Below are positions 33,557 to 43,438 of a DNA stretch of 64,000 bases, piece after piece. The stretch lies in contig OX155964.1 in assembly GCA_944548615.1 (NCBI GenBank), positions 16,658,653 through 16,722,652 on the forward strand, given 5' to 3'. The notes beneath the pieces were generated by a model. That model worked only from the letters and a program-made list of their open reading frames with translations, ran no database searches and had not been told where the DNA came from. A program made the translations under genes and the position numbers. Origin of the DNA: Micropterix aruncella (lineage: Eukaryota > Arthropoda > Insecta > Lepidoptera > Micropterigidae). Numbering within the stretch: position 1 is the stretch's first letter; each line of letters opens with the position of its first letter.

Positions 33557-34980
33557 ATTTATAAACACATCGTGTTTAGTTTCAAATGAAAGGTCTGATT
33601 GAGTACATTCCGAAAATATATATGTATCTATATGGATAAATGCATAAACAACGAATATTTCATAAAATTCCTTATTAAAATAATTATAAATACAGTAGTT
33701 CCCTTTTGTAACGGCAGTCGTATTTTTCATTCCTTTTAATTTATTTGCTTGTTTCTTTTCTTTCTTTTGTTTGTGTTCTCTCACAAATAAAATATAACAA
33801 GCGCTCCTGATATTCAATATTCATTATTAATATGGTAATTTATAAATAAGCTAGCAGTTCTTAGTTTACACAAATGCCTATTTCAAATAAAACCTTTTTA
33901 TTACTTGAGCACCGAGGGCAACCGACTAAAGTGCAATGGCGACGCAGCGGCGCGCGATTATTTCAAGATACCTGCCGCAGGGCGCAGGCCCAACTTTATT
34001 CCCTTACAAAACGTGCTTTTCAGGGCAAGCATTTTTTTCTAATAATTCTTAATACAACAGTTCAATTTTTGAAGGGCAGTCGTGTTTTTATTTTTTTATT
34101 ATTGTTCTCGTTCGCTGTCTTCTTTACTTACTATTCACTTCAGTTTCACTTACCATTCCGTGTTATGTGAAAGTTGCCTTTAAATAACCTAGCATAATAA
34201 AAATATATGCATTGAAATACTTATTTGTTATCATTTCCCGATCCGTTCATCTGGCACAGTTGCAACTTTATGTACACGTTCAATATGCAGAACAATCGTA
34301 CTAAGTAGAGTACATAAGGATTAAGACAAATAATGTTTCGAAGCGGGATCGATCAGGACAAAATAGGAATTCAGTTCCATTTTGTTCCGTTCCATACGAA
34401 AAATCTGAAAATATTTTTTTTCTGCCCAATGTATAAAGTTTAGGGGAAAACACTAAGGGCAACTATTCTCAAGGTTAATAAGGTCTGTCTATCCATTAGA
34501 ATAGAGAAAACACTGAAAAAAGATAGTTTGTTCCTAAGTGCTTTAAATTACAGATTCGGTGCAACTGTGCGCCCTGCCCTATTCGATTTAGAAGGACGGA
34601 TAATATTTCAATAGCATTCTTGTTATTGTAAGCAGATAAACAGAATTAATTTTCTCTTCGACGTTGATACCCAACGCTACAATTATACCAATTTAGATTA
34701 TCCAAATCCGTGTCAACGTAATAACAAGTCCCCGGAAATCAACATTTTCCAACCGAACATGGCGGCAATATAAACAAGCAATCAAACGTCGCGGAAACTC
34801 CATTTCATTACTAATTGGAATGGAATCGACATCATTGGAATTAGTCAGCGTAGGAAGCGACCCCTTTTCACACATCGCGGAAAACCGATTTCGAGTACCC
34901 CTCTTCCCCATTGTCTAACGATATAACAAGCTCGTGGAATTTCGTCGGTTCCGTCGAAAAGACATAAGGCCTACTTGTAC
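33557..34980. other. no recognisable gene
   Basis: AT-rich. A 98-codon plus frame (33874-34170) and a 72-codon minus frame (34693-34911) have no domain that I recognise. The latter stretch is less AT-rich and could be conserved non-coding DNA. Confidence 0.45.
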
Positions 34981-35060
34981 CAGTGGCGTAGCGTAGTGGG
35001 GGCGGCAAGGGCGGCAGCACCGGACGACACTTTTAGGGAGCGACAAAATTTCACGATAAA
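34981..35060. mobile_element. solitary hAT-like left terminus
   Basis: CAGTGGCGTAGCGTAGTGGG with a G-rich subterminal stretch is a textbook hAT end. No right end carrying the same preceding 8 bases (ACTTGTAC) is seen downstream, so the element is truncated. Confidence 0.6.
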
Positions 35061-35287
35061 TAATAATATCTTATAAAATTTTTAATCATTTCATTTCATA
35101 ATTTTGTCGCGCCTACGGTTCGGACCGATTGAAATGAGCACGGATTTTTTCATTACTTATTCTGTGACGAAACTGGGGAATCCCCTTTCTTGAAATGAAC
35201 CATGGGGAACACGTGGAGGCTTCTGAATAAGAGCTGAATCGTGATTTGAGCAGATCCGAGAACAAAATGGATATTATGGCCCAATAG

Positions 35288-35548
35288 TTTAGACAAATTT
35301 TCTGAAAAACGAACTTTTAGAAGCAAATCATGTAACTTTTGGGTAACAGGTATTTTCTCCATATTTAAACCATGCTAAATCCGAAAATGCCGGTTGCCCA
35401 AGCAAAATCCTGACCGGAAGTCAAATATCCAAGATGGCGTTCAATATGGCGCCGAAACCCAAAATCGGCGCTGTAGGTAAAGTCCCCCTTTGACATAAGA
35501 ACGGGTCCAAAATGTCTAGACGTATGTTTTTGAGCGTGGGTAATTTAC
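35288..35548. repeat. dispersed repeat F, copy 2
   Basis: Same landmarks and orientation as 2917-3172 (CGAACTTTTAG, GCAAATCATGTAACTTTTGGG, AATGCCGGTTGCC, GTCCAAAATGTCTAGA). It lacks the poly(C) run of copy 1. Confidence 0.75.
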
Positions 35549-35614
35549 AAATACACTGTGTAAAATACATTGGTCGGGTATACATTTAAAATACATTGGT
35601 AGTACCTTCCTTTT

Positions 35615-35985
35615 CCCTAGATAGTGGATGCAATAAAAAACTGCTTCAGTGAGACTGCTTCATAATTTAACGCGTGGCGTGACGTCACACATCGGTCTAA
35701 GGCGCATCGGTCTACGACACACATCGGTCGCAATTGTGCAATTCAATGGTATGGAGATACGAGTACTTTATTTTATCCACGGTGTTCTGGTGAATTTTCA
35801 GCTTTTCCTAAACAATTTGGGGGTACTAAATCAAATCACACCATTCCTAGTAAGCCAGAGCCAGGTGTCTCGGAATCTGGCCTGCTGACTGTACCCCGGC
35901 ATTGTATGACCTAAATACTGTCTGATCTGAAAGTATCATCTTTTTCAAAGCTCTTGCACTTTTTTGTCCCTGGCTCTTGAGCTAG
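35615..35985. repeat. second copy of the 6.0-kb foldback element
   Basis: GTGGATGCAATAAAAAACTG corresponds to the loop start at 6.24 kb. TTTTCAGCTTTTCC, CCAGGTGTCTCGGAATCTGG and CTGATCTGAAAGTATCA match its right arm. The left arm is missing. An internal duplication (CACATCGGTC) occurs near 35690-35730. Confidence 0.75.
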
Positions 35986-35989
35986 TACA

Positions 35990-36403
35990 ACAGAGTACCA
36001 CTGGATACATCCGCCGTTCTACGAACAGTTAAATCATTGACACATTGGTGACTCCAGTTACAAATCAGCAAAAATTACGTTACAAATCTTAAGTACTGGT
36101 GAAAACCTTTCGTATCAAAAAGTAGTAATAAAAACTTGATATTCATTAATCAACAAATTTAACTATATTGCATTTAACTACTTTTGTAACATTTCAAACA
36201 TAGCTGTCAAGAACTTCAGTTCCAACGCCTTCTATATCCGGTAAACTGTCTAGCAAAAAATAGTATGTAAACAAACTGTTATAAACTGAATTCTTGCTTT
36301 ATTAATAATTTTTAAAATACTGGTGTATTATCCACCGCCGTTATTTAAAATAAGTGGTTTAATCACGATTTCAAAAAAAATAAAAATATCATATTGACAG
36401 CTT
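35990..36403. other. no recognisable gene
   Basis: Unique AT-rich DNA with nothing identified. Confidence 0.5.
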
Positions 36404-36757
36404 AATCGGGCCCATTATCAAGGGGGTGTCTTTCTGTGCCGACTAATCCTTACTAATGTAGCAGATAATGCAGCAGATATATTATAATATGGTCAAAATG
36501 GCCAATAAAGTTGCACTGAAAGTCACCCTATCATAATCTCCAGCAGGTAAGCCTTAGGCTTGGCTGGATTTTATACATAGCTGTATTTTAAAAATATGGG
36601 TAAAAAATAAACTTATGTAACTAAATTTCCCTAACCTATAGCTTAGGGAAATTTAGTGGCCATTTTGACCATATTATAATATATCTGCTGCATTATCTGC
36701 TACATTAGTAAGGATTAGTCGGCACAGAAAGCCACCCCCTTGATAATGGGCCCGATT
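36404..36757. mobile_element. foldback MITE with ~108-bp arms
   Basis: The left arm (36404-36512: AATCGGGCCCATTATCAAGG, CGACTAATCCTTACTAATG, GATATATTATAATATGG) pairs with the right arm (36650-36757). The ~140-base loop has no coding capacity. Its right end overlaps the first ten bases of MITE M copy 2. Confidence 0.85.
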
Positions 36758-37016
36758 GCGTTTCTTTGTGAACTAAAACTAAAATTAGTCCAAGCGAACG
36801 AGACAGAGCGATACGTTAGAGCGGAATATGAAACGAACGATCGTCGATAAATACTACCTGTTGAACTTATACTCGTCCGAATAAATTCGAGCATTTTTCG
36901 TGCGGTCTAAGATTTGACCTTGGCGGTCATCTTACACTCCGCTCTAGCGTATTGCCCTGTCTCGTTCACACGGACTAATTTCCGATTTTAGTTCACGAAG
37001 AAACGCAATCGAGCCC
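36748..37016. mobile_element. MITE family M, copy 2 (269 bp)
   Basis: It begins GGGCCCGATTGCGTTTCTTT and ends as the complement of GGGCTCGATTGCG. AAT lies on both sides (36745-36747, 37017-37019), a 3-bp duplication as in copy 1. It matches copy 1 along its length except for a ~40-base shorter centre. Confidence 0.85.
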
Positions 37017-37019
37017 AAT

Positions 37020-38948
37020 ATTTACATAAAAAGATTAATGTACCTAATGCTAATAAAATAAAATATGAATCTGTTTCGTATCATTTACACATGTGTTTCA
37101 CTTTCACTTATTTTAAAGCTAATTATTTGAAATTATTTTTTTGTTTTTTTGTACATTTTTTATAAGTTTTTAAATTTAGAGGAATTTTGTTGAATATATC
37201 AGGGATTAGCCAATTCAATCTTCTTTTGCCATAAAGGTTGCGAAAAGGAGGGACGAGTAGCCGTTCATTTTGTATTTATACGAAGGGGCTGTCGCCCGAA
37301 CATATATTGAGCATTATTATATTGCTTTAGGTAAAACATGAAGTCACTGACTGAGAAGCTCACGTTGCCAAAAGAGGTTCTTTTCAGAATTCATAAAAAT
37401 ACTTTTATCGCTCTGTGAGATTGGTATGCAGGTATACGAGAGTTAATATTTCCCTGTGCCTGAGAAAACGATGTTAGGCATCCGAGATAGGTACGAGTTT
37501 CTTTCGATACGTTTTTTCAGGCCGCGTTTAAGCTACCTAAGTATTCAGCTTATGGTAGAATACCTAGGATCCAGTTAGGTCAACCTTGTTGCGATTATTT
37601 TTGACTTTGCAACTTAATAAAACGGTTTTAATAAATAACAAAAAAGATCTATGCTCTTCAATACCTTCATTTAAAAAAAATTTTTTGTTTTACATTAGAT
37701 GTCTCTATACGTATTTATTGGCTGAAATCATAGGAATTCGAAATAAGTACGCTATAACTATTGGCTATTATCATCCATTAAGGCGACGATGTATGTAAAC
37801 TTCGAAAATTACATTTTTTGGCAATTTTTGAACCGTCATACTGAAATAAATAAATGATAATGTTAGCCAACTGAAAAAAAAATATCGTGGTACCTTTCTT
37901 AAGTACATAGTTATTTTAGATTTTTAAAACAGGATTGGAAAGTTAAGAAAAATAAATAAATCTGGGAGCTATATAGGAAATTTTCATTTTAGAGCATTTT
38001 TTGAACCGTGCGCCACACTAAACTGCATGATCAACAAACTCAAAAAAAAATACTACGGCATTTCAACATACGTTGTAAAGTGGAATGCTATCGCACAAAT
38101 AAAAAAAAAATAAGTTTTTCTTGTTGGAAAAAAATATACAAAAAGTGCAAGTTTCATCCATATTCATTGTTAAATATTACTTATTATTGTGCGTTTTTTT
38201 CACGTTTGTTTTTTTACATAAACTTTGTACAATAAACTTGTAGTACCGTAGATTATTTTTTTCAAATAAAACATCAGTATATTTTAAAAATAATATTTTG
38301 CAGAGCCCGCTTATATTATTTTTGTCATACAATGAGATAAGCGCACTCGTCCCCCGACGACGCGCTGACATTCAAAATGAAATCATAGGAATTAGAAATG
38401 AGTAAGCTATGGCTATCATCATCACGCTATGGCTATATTATCATCCGATTATTAAAACTGTTACCTAAAGTCGCGTTATGTTCCTTAGTGAAATCCAGTC
38501 GAATTGCAGACATTACATCGTTATACTTATTCTGCCATTTTGTTAATGAATTATCGCTTGTCCTTAGAAGGTTATACGCAGTTAGAATTTTAAAAAAAAA
38601 CGTTTTTTTTTATTATTACATTTTTGGAATGTAGATACATTTGAGTATATTCTCTGCAATTTAAAATCGGTCCTGCAAATATTCTTGGAGATATACGCAT
38701 ATTTGTAAGGGCGTTTGGAGCGTTACAAAGTAGGCGGCGTAAAGACCACAGTAGCAGCTGTTTTTATGGCGCGCAATACTCGAGTAGACCATTTTTATTG
38801 TATTCGAATAGGCCTATATATAGATCTTTTTTATACCAGAGAGCTAAATGTAGTCATTTATTATACCAAACAAGTGAATTTCGTCAGTTGAAACATCTCT
38901 GCCACGTTGTAAAGTCGTGCGTTCAGTTCATATTCTCTGTTCGTAGTT
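37020..38948. other. AT-rich, no recognisable gene
   Basis: Many A/T runs. Short frames (for example 37586-37798, 38008-38235, 38398-38634) contain low-complexity Lys/Phe/Tyr-rich peptides and are not credible. A possible TATATATA box sits near 38815, about 145 bases before the candidate exon that follows. Confidence 0.5.
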
Positions 38949-38960
38949 TTGCGTTTTAAA

Positions 38961-39179
38961 ATGCCTGTCAAGTGTAATAGAAAATTAAGAGCATCTGACA
39001 AGATGCAAAAATCAAGATCAAAAAAGAGGAAAAATGTTTTAATCCAAAACTATGCCGAAAAGGAGGATGCAAGTCGCGTCACTGGAATGGTTCGCAGACA
39101 ACAACAACTCGGAATATTAGAAGCTGCTGATGATGCAGATGGTTCATCTTATGGCCCTGGCATAGATGACTCCATGTAA
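38961..39179 (+). CDS. candidate first coding exon (72 codons), unknown protein
   Basis: It starts at the ATG at 38961 (AAAATGCC) and encodes a basic N terminus (MPVKCNRKLRASDKMQKSRS, then KKRKN) and an acidic C-terminal half (EAADDADGSSYGPGIDDS). The stop TAA is part of a perfect splice donor, GTAAGT (39176-39181). A plausible reading is exon 38961-39175 spliced downstream, with a basic cluster that could act as a nuclear localisation signal. No domain recognised, and I found no convincing second exon. It could also be chance. Confidence 0.35.
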   Translation: MPVKCNRKLRASDKMQKSRSKKRKNVLIQNYAEKEDASRVTGMVRRQQQLGILEAADDADGSSYGPGIDDSM

Positions 39180-39181
39180 GT

Positions 39182-39944
39182 TGAAAAAAAATAACGATGT
39201 GTACCTAAACGTCTTTTGAAACTTTGAATGCATTTTTCTCAAAACGGTGTTTTCAAAGTCGGTGAGCACGATTTCTCAAAAACCGCTCAACCGATCGGTC
39301 CGAAAGTTTAACACAAATTTCTCAGATATATTCTTGAGGAATTAATCGAAGAAATATGATTTCCGATCATATTTTTTTTTAACAAAAAAAAACAAAAACA
39401 TTTTTTTTTTAAAAATGGTCGAAATCGGTTTTTTTCTTTTTGGAGCTGACATATTGTCAAAAATCAACATTTCGTGTATTCCTTCGATCAATACCTAGAT
39501 TTATCTGTCCACTAATAGAATCTTCTGGGTTTTTTATTTCAGATAATCCAAACCGGAGATATCTTGCTCAGCGACAGACGTTTTTTTTGAAGGACCTCCA
39601 GAAGCAGTGTAAATCAATATTTAAAAAAAATAAAAATGCCGAAATAAAGTTAAATGTTACCACCGCATGTATTAATACTTTTTGTGTTTGACAAAAAAAA
39701 ACCTTTTCAGTTTTTTTTTTTTAAAAACGTATTTTTTTGGCTTTGCAGCTGCGCATAACCCCTTAACGGATAATTATCGCTAACATATTATTTTCCACCT
39801 TGTCGTACTCGTTTATAATTATGCAGGTATCATGATAACCGAGACACGGGAAAGAGAGATTGAAGTGGAATATCCTGGAGACCAAGAACAAAAACGAGAA
39901 ATGCGGGGAGACATCAGTTGCAATAGGCATATAGCTGGTCCTTT
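39182..39944. other. unassigned; poly(A/T)-rich
   Basis: If 38961 is a real exon, this is its intron. It contains many poly(A) and poly(T) runs. An 83-codon frame at 39440-39691 shows no domain. Confidence 0.4.
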
Positions 39945-40550
39945 CGTTAGTCCTTGTAGTAGTGAGCGGTTTCGGGCTCTGTGTTTTCGGATCGGTCCAA
40001 CTCACGATTCAGCTCCTATTCAGTATCCTCCTCGTGGGAAAGACTACCCCGGATAGAACTCTCGCGTCCCAGGCCTCACGGCTGGTGGATCGGTTTCCTC
40101 TGGGGAATCGCCTCCCTGTGTTACTGGGCGGTTTGTGCACCGCACCATGCGGCGACAGCCAATCGGTTGTGCACTCTGACTAATTACTGAATGAGTCGGG
40201 AGACTATGAAAATACACTGTTTCCTAAGCAGCAGGGGTGGATGTTGACCTGCTGTCATGCCACTCTTGAAACGACCTATCGGCGGGCAACGAATAAGACG
40301 GGCAAAGTATGCCCAGATCCGCGATAAATTCATATTGAATTACCGCGGTAATACCACCGGTAGAGGAGGACGGAGGTATCCTGATGATTAATTCCAGACC
40401 GAGATATCCTGCCAAAGCTGGTAGCCAGGGGGCTAGGTTGCTGGGCGGTTGGTTGGTATCGTCCCAAAGTCTTCTACGCATAGACAGAACGATCAATATG
40501 TTGAAAACTTCCTCAAGTGACGGGTTCGCCCGTTGTAGTCGACATCTTCA
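39945..40550 (-). mobile_element. family B copy B1
   Basis: From the start region (ACTCACGATTCAGCTCC, TATCCTCCTCGTGGG) to the end (CAAGTGACGGGTTCGCCCG, TTGTAGTCGACATC). TGGTCCTTT at 39936-39944 and 40553-40561 may be its target duplication. It is diverged from family A but collinear with it (ATCGGTTGTGCACTCTGAC, CTCTTGAAACGACC). Confidence 0.75.
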
Positions 40551-40566
40551 AGTGGTCCTTTATGTA

Positions 40567-41249
40567 GGGAACTAATGGGAGCATGCAGCTTAGGCCTAAT
40601 GGCCTACCTGTGTTTCCTAAGGTCGGGCCAACGCACGGTTCAGCTCCTATTCGGTAGGCTCCTCGAAGAGGGACTACCCTGAAAAGAACCGCCGTGAACT
40701 CTGCCTTCCGCTGTAACGCTTCCTACGATCGTTGACGGTTGGAATCAAAGGTTCCAATCTCGGGAAGAACTATGCGCTTCGCGCGCCGTGCGGCCTTAGC
40801 CAGTCGACTCGACACTCCGGCGAATACCGGGGAGGGGGCGGGGTACGAATAGTGGTCGACCTAACGTCATATATCATTGAAACGATCCGTTGGCCACCCC
40901 GTCCCGGGTGATATTGGCGGGAAAAGGGTGCCTCAGTCCGCGACAAATTCGAACTCAATGACCCCTAACGTCAGGTAGGGCCTGCGCAAACGACCTCGAA
41001 TATGTGACCAGACTGGGGATGGATAAATCCGTCCAAATCTGGTAGTAAAGTAGCGAGGTTTGCCCGCTGGTTCCTCTTCATAGTGCCTAGCGGTCAGGCA
41101 TTGGACTCTCAAGGGTCCGTTGGCGTAGCTGGACTGTGGATTGTAGTGTTCACAAAGTCATTAAGTTCACTCCGTGGGAGACAGAATGGCTCTATGTCGC
41201 TATAACTCTCTGGGCTGACAGGTTTGCCCGTTGTAGTCGACACCCCTCG
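40567..41249 (-). mobile_element. family B copy B2 (683 bp), 16-bp TSD
   Basis: AGTGGTCCTTTATGTA lies at 40551-40566 and 41250-41265, a perfect 16-bp target duplication. Its left copy is the flank directly abutting B1. It begins GGGAACTAATGGGAGCATGC and ends CGTTGTAGTCGACACCC. So B2 landed exactly at the edge of B1, giving a tandem pair. Confidence 0.9.
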
Positions 41250-41313
41250 AGTGGTCCTTTATGTAATGGAGACTTTCACTCAGCGGGCTTATCAGAGAGA
41301 CATAGTATTACTG

Positions 41314-41351
41314 AGACAACATGTAATATTACATAATACTACATGTTGTCT
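41314..41351. repeat. hairpin, 12-bp arms
   Basis: AGACAACATGTA (41314-41325) and TACATGTTGTCT (41340-41351) are exact complements with a 14-base AT loop. Role unknown. Confidence 0.75.
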
Positions 41352-41455
41352 ATGTCAATCGTAATATTGTATGAGGTGTTTTTTATATAAATAGTTTTAC
41401 TATTAATAGTTACAAAACTAGGTAAGTAGCTATTCAATTACGGGTCCCATCAAAC

Positions 41456-41550
41456 TTGCAGAAGGCATTTTTGCAGACGGCAATCTTGCAGACGGCATTC
41501 TTGCAGGTGGCAGTTTTGCAGAAGGCAATCTTGCAGAAGGCAGTTTTGCA
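41456..41550. repeat. 15-bp minisatellite (TTGCAGAMGGCAWTC)n
   Basis: TTGCA recurs exactly every 15 bases at 41456, 41471, 41486, 41501, 41516, 41531 and 41546. Variants of GGCAATC and GGCAGTT lie between. Diverged units (TTGCCGCCTGCAAGG, TGCCGCATGCAAAAC) reappear at 41730-41830 in the opposite sense, so this may be the terminal part of a larger foldback repeat. Confidence 0.85.
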
Positions 41551-41564
41551 AATGTCAAAATGAA

Positions 41565-41705
41565 CTAACCTAACCTAACAGAAAAACTTAAAACATTTTT
41601 TTTAATGTTTAGTTTGATGTATAAAAGTCATCCACTACAAGGATGCCGGTAATTAATGTCACTTCGATTTTAGGGAAAGAAAAACCTAACCTAACCTAAC
41701 CTAAC
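41565..41705. repeat. two short (CCTAA)n runs
   Basis: CTAACCTAACCTAAC at 41565-41579 and a four-unit run at 41684-41705, both followed by AGAAAAACTTAAAA. The unit is the complement of the insect telomere repeat TTAGG. The runs are too short to be telomeric and belong to a small interspersed duplicate. Confidence 0.85.
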
Positions 41706-41971
41706 AGAAAAACTTAAAAACTGTACTGAAGGTTGCCGCCTGCAAGGTTGCCTCTTGCAAATCTGCCCTCAACAAATTTGGAACTGTCAAAAGTGACATT
41801 TGTGCAAAATTGCCGCATGCAAAACTGGCGCCCCCCTTCAATTACAAGGTTTTAAAGCCATAAATTCAAAAGACCAAAAAAAGTGACAGCTGTCACAAAA
41901 TATCATAACGCTATTACCAATGGCGATGAACATGTATTATATCGAGCTTCGTGTATTTACGTTAGAACAAA

Positions 41972-42838
41972 ATGACGATGGATCAGCACTTTGCTGAGGG
42001 CTATAACAGCGTGATTGTGAAGATTGAAGATAATATAGCCATTGAAACGGACGCCCACAATTTAAATATTTCACTGGCAGAGGAGAGTCGAAAAGAAAAG
42101 GTTATCGAATTCTGCGGAGGTGACAGGAGATTCATTACATCGGAACCAAACGAGAACGACTCGAGTAGCGGTGGTGATCGAGGGGTACCAACTGAGCGTC
42201 AAACAACGAGTAGCAGCAGCGAGAGTAAATGTTTTGCGTGTGGGGAGTGTGACAAAAGGTTTTCCCAAAGGAGATACTTAAAGCAACACGTCAATACGGT
42301 TCATCTGAAGTTGAAGAAATTCCTTTGTTCTGAATGTAATCGTGCATTTTCTTGTCGAGCGCATTTAAACACTCATTTGGATTCAGTCCATAGGAGATTG
42401 AAGGATTTCATTTGTGGAGAATGTGATCGAGCATTTACCCAAAAATCACATTTGAAAGTGCATTCAGATTCCGTTCACAGGCAATTAAAGAAGTATTACT
42501 GCCCTGAATGTGGACATGTGTTTTCAATCCTGTCGAATATGAAAGTGCATATTAATTCAGTTCATAGGAAATTAAAGAAATTCGTTTGTGGTGTCTGCTC
42601 TCGTACGTTTTCTAAGCAACAGAATTTGGCGACGCATTTTGATTCTTTACATCTGAAATTGAAAAAATACGTATGTGCAGAATGTGAACAAGGATTTTCA
42701 CAGCGAGGAAATCTAAAGCTTCATTTAGTTTCTGTTCACATGAAATTGAGGAAGTTTGTTTGCAATGAATGTGAGCGTGCATTTGCCGAGAGAGGACATT
42801 TAAAACGCCATTTATACAATGTTCACCGAAATTATTAA
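41972..42838 (+). CDS. C2H2 zinc-finger protein, seven fingers, 288 aa
   Basis: Single-exon frame. An in-frame TAG lies ten bases upstream of the ATG at 41972, and a second ATG two codons on is an alternative start. Residues 1-85 are acidic/Ser-rich with no ZAD, KRAB or BTB domain. Seven fingers follow from Cys90 to His285 with an exact 29-residue period. Each is C-x2-C-x12-H-x4-H with F and L in the usual core places, so all zinc ligands are intact. Linkers are H-x-x-L-K-K-(F/Y)-x-C instead of the canonical TGEKP. Helix positions -1,2,3,6 read QRYQ, CAHT, QSHV, ISNV, KQNT, QGNL and EGHR, which predicts sequence-specific DNA binding in the nucleus. AATAAA motifs occur at 43255 and 43264. It is the best host-gene candidate in the window; it could be a retrogene. 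Confidence 0.88.
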   Translation: MTMDQHFAEGYNSVIVKIEDNIAIETDAHNLNISLAEESRKEKVIEFCGGDRRFITSEPNENDSSSGGDRGVPTERQTTSSSSESKCFACGECDKRFSQRRYLKQHVNTVHLKLKKFLCSECNRAFSCRAHLNTHLDSVHRRLKDFICGECDRAFTQKSHLKVHSDSVHRQLKKYYCPECGHVFSILSNMKVHINSVHRKLKKFVCGVCSRTFSKQQNLATHFDSLHLKLKKYVCAECEQGFSQRGNLKLHLVSVHMKLRKFVCNECERAFAERGHLKRHLYNVHRNY

Positions 42839-43430
42839 GTTTCGCCCTCAATTACAGACTGGCCATTAAGAGTAGAAATCAATTCGACGTGGAGGGAAAC
42901 TATTTTCATGTCGCAACACTAACCCTTATGACAGATGATTTTTTATCTCTTGCTTCAGTTCATTAAACAGTGTTCATTTTGTTATTAATTCTCGTTATTC
43001 ATATTCTTTTACGTTAAAAAATTAACAAAACTATTCGAAACGGAGCTAGAGAAGTCGTTTTCAGTGTCTTAAGATGTACTTCGAGGCACATTTTGAGGTT
43101 ATGTTTTGTCTGACATTTTGTATAGCTTAACCACAAATTGTTGGGGTTTAACCTGTCTCAATCGTAGTCAAAATTAATATTTATTTAACCGAGGCATGAC
43201 TAATGTTTTTCTTTTTCTTTCAAGCTCACAATCATTCAAGCGTCGATGTTACGTAATAAAATCAATAAAGGAGCAGAAACACTAGTCTGAGTTAAATACG
43301 CCTCTTGGGAGACGGTACTGAGACATGTCCCTAGATGATTTAGTCTTACTATTCTCGCATAACTGTGTTGCTATATAAACACAAATTTGTTTCCAAAACG
43401 TAGGGTCTACTGTTTCTGGCCAGACTGTAG
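42839..43430. other. 3' region of zinc-finger gene, then flank
   Basis: Non-coding, AT-rich. AATAAA at 43255-43260 and 43264-43269 could be polyadenylation signals about 420 bases past the stop codon. The right edge is the target site of the hAT element. Confidence 0.5.
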
Positions 43431-43438
43431 GTCATGTG

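Noticed and set aside
33401..33817. 138-codon minus frame
   Set aside because: Half of it is the repeat G palindrome and the rest is AT-rich low complexity.
41565..41705. Telomeric sequence (CCTAA)n
   Set aside because: Only three to five units, inside unique flanking DNA and part of a small duplicated block, so not a telomere end.
42612..42851. 79-codon minus-strand frame under the zinc-finger gene
   Set aside because: Shadow of the opposite strand. The plus-strand frame has seven intact C2H2 motifs.
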